The notes below the pieces were generated by a model. The model had not been told where the DNA came from and did not search any database. It saw only the letters and a list, made by a program, of their open reading frames with translations. From the NCBI RefSeq assembly GCF_008831285.2, contig NC_045143.1:25877662-25941661 (forward strand): a stretch of 64,000 bases of DNA. Reading direction: 5' to 3'. The DNA is from Nymphaea colorata (lineage: Eukaryota; Streptophyta; Magnoliopsida; Nymphaeales; Nymphaeaceae). The position numbers and the translations under genes are program-made. Position 1 is the stretch's first letter, and every line of letters starts with the position of its first letter. This document shows, in pieces, positions 35,313 to 46,516 of the stretch.

Positions 35313-35720
35313 ACTCTTGGTTGCGTCCAGTCTTCCTTGGTCTCTTATAGCTGACGTAGTCTTTCTCTGCCCGAACCAGCATCCTCTGCTCTTCAGCCTT
35401 GCTCTACTGAGCGAACCTAGTCCCTTCCATGCTCTCTTCGGCTGAGCGAACCTTTCTTGAACCCATTTTATGCTCCTTGCACTCGTCACCGGCTGCAATA
35501 TGTAGGCCACAACTCTCTTTAGTCTTCAGATTAACCTCACAATAGATATTGCTGCCCTCCCAATCTCCCTGGCCGGCTTGCGCCTAATGCCTTACGCTTC
35601 GGTCTCCTCAGAAGTAAGGTTAACCTCATTAGCCTCCAGACTGCCTATCTCAATCGGCCCTTCAGCCTTGCGCTCTACATTTAGCGCCTCGGCTTTGCTC
35701 GACATGGAATTAGCCTCACT

Positions 35721-36332
35721 TCACTCAAAACGCCTTGGCCTTCCCTTTATCTTCTCTCGGTTAACCTCACAATGCCTAAAGTCAATAGCTTCAACAAATG
35801 CCGCACTAGCCATCTCCCCGCTTCCGACCATGACTTCGATAGCAGCTGGTATCCCGCCTATGTCCTCGGTTGCCTCCTCGGCCACACTCGGATGTGCTCT
35901 TGGTAGGTGCACATCAAGTCCACCCCCCTGGAATGGAGCTTGTCCCAAGCTCTCTTTTGACAGTCATCACGGTCTGTTGGAACTGCCTTGATATAGTTCA
36001 CATCTCCATCCTCACCTACACAGCTTGGATGAGGACCATACTCCCTCGCCAAGGACCTTAGTAAAGACTTTTGGTATATTGGAAGTCCTTGGTCACCCAC
36101 CCCTGTAAGCATTCATCATGAACCCAATTTCCTGACGTCCTCTATCATGGGCTTGCAAAAGTCGGCCCCCAGTTTTGTCATCGAACTTCTCAACAAGTAA
36201 CAGTTTTTGGTGCTTGTTGTTAGCTGTAGCACACCATGCTTCCGCTGCTCTCTTAGCCTTCACCTCGAGCATATAATATGACTGTATAGGGTTCGTCATA
36301 ACAGTCTTGGACTGTTCTGCAATTTGCTGCAT
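35721..36332 (-). pseudogene. Unrecognised ORF relic in repeat B
   Basis: Counterpart of 31900-32785. Open stretches are 36332-36093, 36112-35858 and 35948-35721 in changing frames, with text such as AEEATEDIGGIPAAIEVMVG. It carries more frame breaks than repeat A. Substitutions include conservative ones (for example Ser/Thr, Val/Ala). Confidence 0.45.
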
Positions 36333-36489
36333 TTGAGCCTCTTTCAGTTGTCATTCCTTCGTTCCCATGGAAGAACTACTGGTCATCTGGTCTGACCCAT
36401 CTCCCGGACCTTGTGCTGCTATGGTCTTTGCAGACTTTGTGCCAACAGCCATTATAACAGTCTTGAACTGCACGTCGACCTTCCGTTGA

Positions 36490-37807
36490 CTGTTTCACAG
36501 ATCAATATAAAAAAAAATGGAGTCAGGCTCCAGTGCCAAATTCTGGACTTGCACAGGTATAGCAATCCCTTGGATTTTCCACTCCTTAGCTTGGAATTCC
36601 AACTCATGTTCAACAATGAAGTATCCTAGAACTGAAAAGGTAGGTGAGAAACTCCTAGAATTGGAGTAGGCATCTACCTGCTTTGTTGAGAACCAAAATG
36701 TATTTGAGAAGGAAGCAGGTGGTGACTTCAAGCTCCCTGCACATAACAAGATTGACATTGGGAATTCAGAAATTAATGTGCGGACTCCTTTAGGTGCACC
36801 GGTTCAAGATAATATAGGAGGCTTGCTGGATATCAAGCATGTGAAAGGAAGAAAAATCCATGAAACTGAAAGCAAGATGATCATAAGCTCAAGAAATCTC
36901 TTGATGGTCAAAAACATGAATCATCTGGTTCATGCCAAAATGTAACACAACGGTCTGTTTCTCTGAAAGGACAATGAAGCAAGGGATTCAAGCAAGCCTT
37001 CTGGATCTCATGCATGTGAACAGAGGCCTTCTATGTTGCAACAGGAAAATCCTTCCAGCTTTCATACTGGACTGGACTTTTCTAAAGAGGCAAAAAAAAT
37101 CAGGCCACCATGCAAGGCATCGCACTGAAGGATGGGCAAGAAATCAGTATTCTTTCTGGATATTAGCCAAGGATCAGCAGCAATCAGGAGCTTCAGAAAA
37201 TATCAGGAGAGTATCCACTTCTACCGTAAAGCATATTTGCTTGGCGTGATTGATTCACTCCAAAATTTGCACTTGATTTGTTGATATTATAGTGAATCCA
37301 AGTCCTCCATGTGATCCTTGACCTTCCGTAAGCTCAAATTCTATTATCACCCCTTTATCTGAGAAAACATTGAGTGAGTGATGCGGTCGGATAGGGCACC
37401 TGGTGCTGCCAAAAAAGTGTGTAGAGGTATGTTACTGAAATTTTTATTGTCGTCTTTTTTGAAACTAAGACCATGTTATACTTTTTGTCCTCTTGTTTTG
37501 CCATATACTAGAGCGTCTAACTTGTTTAGAGCTGCTTTCTTCCTTGGACTTCCTTCAATTAAATTTGGTTTTTGGTACACTCGTATGCTTGATTCTTATG
37601 CAATTCTTAATCTTGAACAGACATGCTTCCCAGCAATTTCTCATCCTGAAAGACTGCCTCTTAGGATTCAGGATGCAAATGGAAAGGATTGGGTGTTTCA
37701 ATTTCGATTTTGGCCAAATAATAACAGTAGGATGTATGTGTTGGAAGGTGTAACATCATCATTCAGTCAAAGCAACAGCAAGCTGGTGACATAGGTGATG
37801 TTTGCAG
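36490..37807 (+). pseudogene. VAL/HSI2-like B3 repressor gene, 3' remnant
   Basis: Three parts are readable. First, 36500-37110 is exon-like text in broken frames that I cannot align with confidence. Second, 37125-37225 matches the stretch before the VAL B3 domain (EGWARNQ, then DQELQQISGDS-like text recoverable only across frames). Third, 37621-37807 follows an acceptor TTGAACAG and encodes part of a B3 DNA-binding domain. It reads [20 protein letters not shown] and [18 protein letters not shown], the signature of VAL-type B3 domains. A frameshift just after GVT displaces the QQQAGD segment. The B3 N-terminal strand (SDAGRIGRLVLPK) is absent. Live VAL proteins bind RY elements and recruit Polycomb; this copy cannot. 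Confidence 0.8.
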
Positions 37808-40800
37808 CCTGGTCATTTCTTCTTGCTTGTGCATGCAATGCTTGGCACGCAAATAACAAAGAAGCCTCTCAATCATCCTTGCGCGTCTCACTAAATTTAC
37901 ACTTTCTGAAGTTGAGTTACCTTTTTTGCATATAAATCAGCAAATGATTGTGATTTCTGTTCAATTCATCCAAATTTCACGGATTGACAAAGCTTTCTAC
38001 CAGACATAGCACTATTGTTTTTGAGTAGTATCCCATTTAATATAAGGCAACTGGTGTTAGTTATTAGAGGTCATACTAGAATATAGTATTATGATCAGAA
38101 TAGGTTCATAGCCCTATAACCACGTTATTTGGTCATAACTGTATAGGAGTTATGACCATATATATAGTTATATATGGTGGGCTGTATAAGTAAATGTACC
38201 CTATTTAGTACATATTTAGTTGATTTTGATTCTTAGTTTAGTTAATTTGGTTTCTAGCTAGACATATGTTGGATAAGTTGGATGATGTGGATGAGCAATA
38301 AGGAAACTAAGAGAGAACATGGGTAAGCATGTGATTTTATTTGGTTTCCCTTATGGACCCAAATTCGAAGGGCATCACACTTAATCCCCTCTTCACTCAT
38401 GGGTCCTATTTCTCATCGCTGTTTAGGTAGTAGTTTTTTGAAATGTGATTCTAGATTTTATTTGATTTGATTTTTTTCATTTACACAAACTTATACTAGC
38501 TAACTATTTCTTGTAGTCTTGCTACGTTTAGTTGTTTTAAAATGTTGGATATGCTTGAGAAGGCCCTATGGTGTTTCCGGCACATAGCCATCTAACCATT
38601 CATCTTAACAATCGACCATTCATCTTAACAACCCCCCATCTCCAGCATGCGGTAGATTTCCTTCCATTTATCCATCCTTCTTGTTTGCTCTTCTTAGCTG
38701 GCGTAAAGAATTTTCAAGTGTCAAAAGTGAGAGTAAGAGAAGGTGTTCCATCTTCAAGCATCATCGAGCATACTGTCCACCACGCGGCTGGGTCCTCCAT
38801 TGAACTTTCTCTTTACAGGTTGGGACTTGGTTCCATTTGGAATCATGTTAAGGTCAGGTCTTATTGGTGACTGTCAAACAGGTTTAGAGTCTTTAGACTT
38901 TGAGACCTAGGTTCAGTATGTATCTTCTTTTATGTTCCACGTGATTCCAGCCTATGGCCATGCTCAGTTTAGAGTTAGTTTCATGTATTTGTCAGTTAAC
39001 TAGAGTCCTCATCATGTGAGACTTTTGTTGAAGGTCAATTGTTTGGACTTTCTTCTTGTGGTGCTTGACTGGCCTTCTTTAGGTGCATATTTTATTTGTA
39101 GTCTAATCCAGTGGGGACATGGGTAGTTTTCTGATTTCATGCTTGTTTGAATCTTAGTTAAAGTGGTTGGTGTCTCATTGTTAAGTGTCATGTTTTCTTC
39201 ATTGAGCTTGTGATTTTGAATATGTATGTTAGTTGCGCATGGCATGGTTACACCGATTTATATTTTAGAATGTATATGAATATTGAAGCTGTTATGCCTT
39301 GGTATTTACTTTGTGTGTTTGTTTCTCTTCATTAGTCAAGCCTTTCTGAATGGGTCGAACCTAGTTAGTTAGCTGAATTATTTTGCAAACATATATTAGT
39401 CATCGATTTGTTTTTTCATTATTTGTCTTTGGTCGTTGACATTCCTTATATCATAGGCATTCAGTATTTTTGAAGGTCCTCTGTTTCCGTTGAGTCAATA
39501 CAACATTTAGTTTTGGTATCAACTCTTTACAAAGACAGGTCTAACCATGTTTGGCAAAGCTGTAAAAACTACAAAAATCATTCTCTGTTTCAGAGTCAGA
39601 GGACTTATAACGTTCTGATCTGGGATAAAGTTCAATTTGGGTTTGATTGTTGGTTTGAAGTTTCTTGTGTGAAAATCAGCCGACAAAATTTCAAATTTTT
39701 TTCAACTTTGAGTATTTTGATATATTGTTGTTAAACTTTTCGCTGTTTCTATTTCTCACAAACAAAAATTTGAAAACTGAGCTCTATTTCTTGTTTTTTG
39801 AATTCTATGTAGGAAACAGATTTTTCAATTTTACTTTTTACAAATTTTTTAGTGAAATTTTCTAGTTATTATTATTATTATTTATTTAAGGCTCTGTATC
39901 CATATCAAAGCCAATACTCCAACCTATACAGTTTTAGACCTTTTGTTTAGTGGGGGGAATTGTGATTTTGCATATATTTGTGTGTTATTGCTAGAAAAAT
40001 TATCTAGTAAGGTTTTTGATTGCCTTATTTTGTTGGAACCCTTCCTCACTTGGGTCTCTCTAGAGTTAGAGCACAAGCCTGTTCATGTCTATGAGAAGCA
40101 GTGGGCTGCCGAACCACTAGGTCCTTGCTTTAGGATCTCATGGCGTCACTCTTCCTTGGAGTCCTTGGTGAGTCCGAGGGTAGGGATGTGGTGCGACCTC
40201 TAGGGTGAGAATAAGGAGGGAGCATAACGTGCATGGGTGCTTAGGGACTTGGTAGGGATTCAGCTTGGCTAGGTGGGTGCTAAAGGGGAGGGGCATGGAG
40301 GGATGGGAGTGATTGAAGTCAGGGGCTATACATGAGAGAGAGAGAGAGACACTTTGTTTTGTTTCTCACTTCAAGCCTCTTGAAAAGGCTAGCCCCTTTC
40401 TCTCTTGAGTGCATAGGACACTTGAATATGCTTTTCTGTGGGGGAGACTCTTTCTGTCTTCATAATTGTTGATGGTGCAGTAGAACAATGAGGTAATAGG
40501 ATGATCTATACAGATTTGATCATTGGTTCTGCATGCATTGTATTTTCTCCTAAAATTGGTAGCCAGTTGAAGGGGGTTGTGAAGAAATGGATTAGAAGCA
40601 TTTTATCACCTCCTCCTGTGCATCAATGTATCAGTGCAATTTTTGAAATTATGATCTTATGTTGCTTTTCAGGATTTGTGGATTAATTGGAAAACTTTAG
40701 ATAGGGATTTGCATTTGAGTTTGTATAATTAAACTTGTTTAGGTATGAAGCTCAATTTGTGATGGCACATGTACAGGGTTCATCTCTTTTTTTTTCCATT

Positions 40801-40899
40801 TTTTATTGCAGATAGTTGAATTTGGCATCCTTCATATATTTCTGCTATGTATTCTTGACATACTTCTAAAAATTTAAGTTATTCAACCACTGTTTGTAG
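37808..40899. other. Unclassified, no gene seen
   Basis: AT-rich, intron-like sequence. A short tandem (CCATTCATCTTAACAA type) occurs at 38596-38630 and a (GA)n run at about 40332-40350. No exon can be supported, although this may have been VAL-like or beta-galactosidase intron sequence. Confidence 0.4.
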
Positions 40900-41136
40900 G
40901 ACCTCTCAAGTATTGGTGCAAGAGAAGCAAAGTTGATGTGCTGGTTTCCAATTTAGCCACATGGAATGACGATGCTGTTTCTAGTTCTTTAGATAGTGTT
41001 GCTATTGGGTTGAGGGCTTGCCATTTGTGCACTCATTGAGTGGTTACTGGAAATTTTATTTGGCAACTAGCCCCACAAGAACACCTATGAGGTTCTATGA
41101 AATACATTCAAAGATATAAATTGGAAGAGCTACCAG
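40900..41136 (+). pseudogene. Orphan exon of a GH2 beta-galactosidase
   Basis: Bounded by the acceptor TGTTTGTAG and a GTTTGT donor. The frame reads PLKYWCKRSKVDVLVSNL then TWNDDAV...SLDSVA, then shifts by one base and continues VEGLPFVHSLSGYWKFYLA. This is the N-terminal region of plant LacZ-type glycoside hydrolase family 2 enzymes, where a Trp-Asn-Asp-Asp segment precedes SLSGYWKF. A second frame break near the end gives a stop. No other exon of the roughly 1100-residue enzyme was found on either side. It is a lone fragment, probably left by deletion or brought in by a transposon. Confidence 0.75.
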
Positions 41137-41163
41137 GTTTGTCTTTTTCTCTCATATGCAAAT

Positions 41164-41641
41164 CAGTGGCAGAGTTAGAAATTTGAGCCACAGGGCCACT
41201 GTCTTGTCATTTAGTAGAATATAAAATGTCGTTGCACGTAAGATTTTCCTGAAACACAAGATGTGTTTTAGTTAATAGAATAACAAATTGCACTACTACA
41301 CAAGAATAACTTAATAAGATAATGAACAATATAATTTTTAATGTCTTTTTTAAGACTTTTTTTAATACGATAGAAAGCTGATGCCACTTAACGGTTTTAG
41401 ATTTGTTATGCTGGAAATTGTGATTTTCAATGAAATTATGTGTGTTTTCATGAAAATTTCATAATTTGTTGATGTCAAACTTTATGTCAACCTGTACAAA
41501 AGAAACACGACAATTGTTATACTGTCTTATAATTGCTATTCATTAAGAAAACATTTTCCTTTTTGAATATGGCAAATTTTGAAATGAGAAACTGCATATG
41601 GGGCCTTAGCACATCCCAAGCCATGGGTGGCCCCGTCCTTG
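41164..41641. mobile_element. Non-autonomous TIR element (MITE) in the former intron
   Basis: It begins CAGTGGCAGAGTTAG and ends with a sequence whose reverse complement is CAAGGACGGGGCCACC, imperfect terminal inverted repeats. The flanks are ATGCAAAT on the left and ATGTCAAAT on the right, an 8-9 base target duplication with an indel, as for hAT or Mutator-type elements. It is 478 bases long and non-coding. It begins 27 bases after the end of the beta-galactosidase exon remnant. Confidence 0.6.
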
Positions 41642-42747
41642 ATGTCAAATAATTTCATGTGACATTATTTTATACTTCTTGCTCCTTTGCCTATCCACCA
41701 AAAGAGGGAGTGGTCATTGTTTCTCTAAGCTTTACTAGTGTCATGTTCACTTATGTGACTACTTATCTTTCTATTGCTCTCATTCACTTATGTGACTAAA
41801 TTACTAAGTTGACAAATACCTACACTCTCTGAGTTTCACAAGGTGACCCCCTATTCATAAATCCCGCAACCTGTAAAGAATCTCGAGTCACGCCTATTCA
41901 GGTACTAAGGTCTCGGATTGTGATTGCATGGCATGTGCTTGAGAGAGAGAGAGAGAGATTTCTAAATCTTGTAAATGTTGTGTTCGCAAGTTTAATTTTA
42001 ACTAGAACAGGGTAATCTTGCATAGCCAAGAAGAACGAGGTAATTCTACATCATGCAATCACATGCTTTAAGACCTTGTTGTCTTTGATTTGGTATTTAA
42101 AATATTTGCGATCAAATAGTATTTTAATATGCTTTGCTTTTGTGACTTGTTTTTTTCTGTTGATTAAGAACACAAACTTTATATTTGCATCGTTAAAATT
42201 AGTTTGTAATGTCAGCACAAAGTTAACTTCTGAAGTTCTTCATTTTTATGTTTCTTCGTGCATTGGTGAACATTGACCATGTGAAGTAAACTTACCCAAT
42301 TCACTAGCCCACCGCTTGCATTAGTTCTTGAAGTGCATTTTCAAGTAGTCCTCCTTGGAATGCTGGACTATGACCCCATATGCTTATTTTGCAGCCTTTG
42401 GCATTCATTTTCTTTCTATGTAGCCCACCATTTTCTTGACCAAAACATGCAACTTTTGCAGAACTTGGCAAACTCGACCTCCGAACTGGCTCCTTCACTT
42501 CGAGACAAATTAAAGTAGCCACATTGAACTTCGATGTTGTTGACATGTGGAACTTTTCTTTATAAAATCTCTAGGTAGTTAGTTTGTCATTGCTGTGGAT
42601 GCGTATGGTGCAATGTTTCATATTAACTATTCCTTATTTCTGTGTATTGACTAAGTTTTCATTCCTAGTGATACAAGAAGGATGTAGGTGAAACCAAGTA
42701 AATAGGCTACTGAGTGAGGCCTAGTTTGTGGATGGTACCTACGTTTC
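41642..42747. other. Unclassified, no gene seen
   Basis: It contains a (GA)n run at about 41940-41957. A minus-strand frame at 42546-42304 reads CFGQENGGLHRKKMNAKGC but matches no family I know. Confidence 0.4.
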
Positions 42748-43663
42748 TTTGAGAAGCCTTCCTTCAGTTAATTATGATTTTGAGTCAAGCAAACCCCCTC
42801 CCACTAAAAACTGTTTTTTAGAGGGTCAAGTTGTTTTTACATGTATATTGTATAATTCCCATTTTAACCATATGTAGTTAACAAACCAAAAAAAAATCTT
42901 GAAATTTAGTGTTATCTTCTCAGCTGTTTTATTACTTTTTTTCTACTTATATTTTATATTTGACAATGCTTTCCTGAAAAATCTTGAAAATTGCATGTAC
43001 ATACTGATGTATGTGACTCCATGCTCGTGCAAACCTATAAGTAGCAGCTCTTTCATGAGTTTGCTGAACGTTTAGAGAGAATTGTGACAAAGATAAGGTT
43101 GTTTACTTATTTTCACCAGCTATGCCTGTGCTTCTCATTGCAATGTAGCTTCTTTGCTAACTCTTCTTTCTTTTCCTCGCATATTGTGCAGTACCTGAAC
43201 ACTATAAGCTGGTTGCTGAGGCAAAGTTCCCAGTAATTTTATATCTCAGTCCACATTCAAATTCATTCGTTGATATGTACAGTATACTATAAAATATATA
43301 CTACATACATGTATTGTATATATGTTGACATATATCTATATACGTATATTAACATATCACATACTATATAAGTATACACATATCACATATATAATAGATA
43401 TATGTATTATATTCCACATATATGTATATACCATTATATTATAGTATAATATGGTACATATGTACATACATATATAATTTCAAATGTTATACATATTATG
43501 CATTACATACATATATATGTAATATGTTTATATATATGATTATATATATATGTGTATATATATATATATGATGTAATACATTAATATAATTACACTTGTA
43601 TATATCCATAGTATGTAACTATGTTATATAGTATGCATCTATGTCACATGGGTGCGGGCGCGG

Positions 43664-43666
<3 letters not shown>

Positions 43667-43706
<40 letters not shown>
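43667..43706. repeat. (TA)n microsatellite
   Basis: A nearly pure TA run of about 40 bases. It follows a GC-rich patch (GTGCGGGCGCGG) that replaces the (CA)n of copy 1. Confidence 0.9.
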
Positions 43707-43709
<3 letters not shown>

Positions 43710-43919
43710 GTTATTTGTTATATATGGAATTTTATTTGTGTATATTTTTAAATTTTTTATCAAGCTTACCTTAATCTCATCAAAATTCAAAGTTTTATTA
43801 AATAGAGTAAGGGGGGAGGAGAGAGAGAGGAAGGAAAAAAAGAAGAGGAAAAGATAGGAGAAGGAAAAAAAGAAAAAAACAAGAGAAAAGAATAACATAT
43901 GCCATCAGGAGCATCCCAT

Positions 43920-44081
43920 TAGGTTTGATCGAGTCGAGTGGCGTGCCAGGCCGCACCCGCATTGGTGCGGGTGCGCCACCATAGTTCGTGCACCATGTGA
44001 CTTACTTTATAACATGTTATATTACATATGCACTACATAATTTATTATATATGTATATATATGTTACATAACATATATAAT

Positions 44082-44117
<36 letters not shown>

Positions 44118-44740
44118 GTGTGTGTGTATATATATAATACATTTATGTATATATTACATATATGTAATACATGTAATATATTGTGTATATAATGTACATA
44201 TAGTTGTATGTATATAATATTATAGTATATGACGTAGATAGTATATAGTTATAGGTATATGTATATATAACTATTATAGTTTTATATATGTATATTACAT
44301 AAATATTATATATAATTGTATATAATGTATATATGACATCATAAATGTAGTATATTACTATGTAATGTATACGTAAATGTATAATATATATATCATAGAT
44401 AAAATGTATGATGTATATGATATATGTATATTTATAATATCCTTATACATTAACATATAACATGTAGATAACTATGTGATTTATATGTATTACGTATGAC
44501 ATATACTAAGTATTCATCCAGAACAAACATAAATGCTAAACATGATAAAATTGGTAACTGAGCATTCTTGGTGTCCCTCAAGGCCAGCGCAGTCACAGTG
44601 ACAACACCTGAGTTTGGAAACTGGTCCCAAGCAGGAGTAGCAGAATTATGAACGGGGCTTGGAAGCACATTGAAAGCAAAAGTAAGGTGCTTTTGAAGTG
44701 TCTTGAGAGCACTTTTTAAAGAAAGAAGCCAGCTTCCTTT
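43920..44740. mobile_element. Insertion private to duplication copy 2, possible 9-base target duplication
   Basis: Copy 1 has one site GCCACCAGG (1134-1142). Here GCCATCAGG (43911-43919) and GTCACCAGA (44741-44749) flank 821 extra bases. That fits a 9-base target-site duplication of the Mutator type with later changes, but no clear terminal inverted repeats are visible. The interior has a GC-rich inverted pair (GCACCCGCATTGGTGCGGGTGC at about 43964-43985), then about 500 bases of TA-rich repeat, then a unique 200-base end. Confidence 0.6.
44081..44130. repeat. (CA)n-(TA)n-(TG)n palindrome
   Basis: About 12 CA units, then about 7 TA units, then five TG units. The outer CA and TG runs are complementary, so the tract can fold into a long hairpin or cruciform. 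It lies inside the copy 2 insertion. Confidence 0.9.
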
Positions 44741-46516
44741 GTCACCAGAACTGTGCTTCCCATTCAGGCAACTGATGCAAGCTTCTTTTTTCAGTAAAAT
44801 CTAGATTCCTAATGTAATCAAACCCTATTTTATAATCTTTGCCGAAGCTTAAAACTTAATTATGCAAAAAGCTTGGAGTTTGAAACTTGAATGTTTGATC
44901 TTTGCTTATAAGTTATATTTTTTGCTGGCTAGTTGTTTCTTAACTTGCTACTTTGGCTCTTGTTTGCTTCATGATCTACTTTTGGGTCACTTCCAGTTCA
45001 TTTCTTGGTTCCTACTTCCAAATATTTGTAGGGGTCTCTCTACTCGCTCCCAATTCCATACTAACCCTCGTCCCAAGAACAAGGCAAATGTGAATAAGTG
45101 CTTGGTGTTTTAAATAACTGGAAATAATTATGCTTTAGATAACTTATTCCTTATCATCTTGTTATGATGTTATCTGTTTTTGGGAAACAAGGAAGATTGA
45201 TAGTGCTAGTCCATGACTAATTTTTGTCTTCTTTTGATAATTGCAGAATGTTGATATAGATAACTTTGATGACTTTGGCACCATTTGTATACAGCGCCTG
45301 AGACTTCCTGCTTGGGCACAGGCTTTGCTGAAAACGAGCTAAAATGCATAGATAATGAAGAGACAGACAATGCAGCTCAAAGGTTGACGATTTTAATTGT
45401 TAATATGTTCATCAATTAGTTTCTCATTGTGAATTCCTCTAGCACATGCTAATTTAGTGCTTCTATTAGAAATATATGCACATGAATAAGCATTTTATAC
45501 TTAAGTTCGTCATAAAGAACTGTTTTTTCTTCTGGTGTTATGTTAATTTCTTTTTCCCAAAATAATTACTTATTTACTCTCTAGTCTCTGCTTTCAAATG
45601 AAATCATTCAGGGTGTATCTTGCAAGCAGGATATGTTCAGCAATTCTTGTAAATTTGAAGTTCATTTCCTTCTTGTCTGCATTCTCCATTATGTTATTGT
45701 GTATTTCCCACATTAACTTACGACAGTCTTGTTCTTACTTGGTTTTTCTCTTCTCCAACTTGGCTGCCTATTAAGTACATGATGTGCATCCAGCGTTCTA
45801 GCCATATATTGGTGCTGTTTGTAATGTTAAATTAATCAGTGGTGATCACAATGCCTCTCTGACATGATAATACTGTGATTTGTTAGTGAGCTAAGAACAA
45901 GTTGGCTTTGTTTGATTTAAGTGGTTTTTTATTAATAAATATTGCTACTATTGTTGCTGTTATCACATTTGATATATCTCATGAGCATTTGATATATGTT
46001 TATTGCTACTATTCTTCTAAACGAGTGTGACTTTTGTTGTTTAAATATCTCAAGAGCATTTGATATATGTTTATTGTTGCTATTCCTTTTTCTCTTTTTA
46101 TCATTAGACAAAATCATGTTCTGAAAGACTGTGCTATGGAAAGGAAAGTGTAGTGCAAGCAGATCTAGGTCTTGTGCCAAAAGATGCAAAGCTTGATAAG
46201 TATGCTATCAGCTGTATATTTATGTTTCTTCTTGTTTATCTAGTCACCTCTAGAAAGTCATTTTTCAGCTATCATCTCTGTTATCAAATTTCGGGAATCA
46301 GATGCATCAGAGCAGCAGGTTTGTATTCTGAGTTCTACACGTGCTACTTGGGAGAACAATGATTGTGAAAACCGGTTTTCTGTAATCTTTTTCCGTTTTG
46401 CTTATTGTGCGTTGTAGATTCTGCATCGGAGAAATTGAAGATAGTGCCATCGACATGGAATAATAGGTCGAAGAAAAGGATGCCTTGTTGAACCAGACGA
46501 CGGTGGCCAATGCGCA

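Larger units (their letters stand above)
30093..36447 (-). mobile_element. Ty3/gypsy deletion derivative with 2.7-kb direct repeats
   Basis: Two direct repeats flank a gag-protease remnant coded on the minus strand. They resemble LTRs: the minus-strand start of each is TGTTGRCACAAAG, and the far end near 30093 is TGTTGTG on the plus strand. RT, RNase H and integrase are missing, and so are a clear primer-binding site and polypurine tract. No target-site duplication was found. Two readings fit. One is an LTR element with large internal deletions. The other is a tandem duplication of a 3.6-kb decayed segment whose second copy is incomplete. It lies between VAL-like exon remnants and may have inactivated that gene. 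Confidence 0.65.
33727..36447 (-). repeat. 2.7-kb direct repeat B (LTR-like)
   Basis: Homologous to repeat A. Its left end is cut by the gag segment, about a dozen bases inside the position where repeat A appears to end. Its right end GTGCCAACA (36439-36447) matches the end of repeat A, after which the two sequences diverge. Confidence 0.88.
43192..46490 (+). pseudogene. Exon-like segments of an unidentified gene (duplication copy 2)
   Basis: Counterparts of the copy 1 segments lie at 43192-43232, 45322-45382, 46108-46199, 46319-46381 and about 46419-46490. An additional exon-like piece after TTGCAG at 45247 reads NVDIDNFDDFGTICIQRLRL and is deleted in copy 1. One Asp codon of the GFDENE segment is changed here. 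The separate locus at 22095 shares only the fourth segment. I do not recognise the protein. Confidence 0.5.

Noticed and set aside
33780-36112. Plus-strand ORFs (for example 35578-35991, 137 codons) as genes
   Set aside because: They are antisense shadows of the minus-strand ORF relic in the 2.7-kb repeats. The minus-strand reading has the better coding composition.
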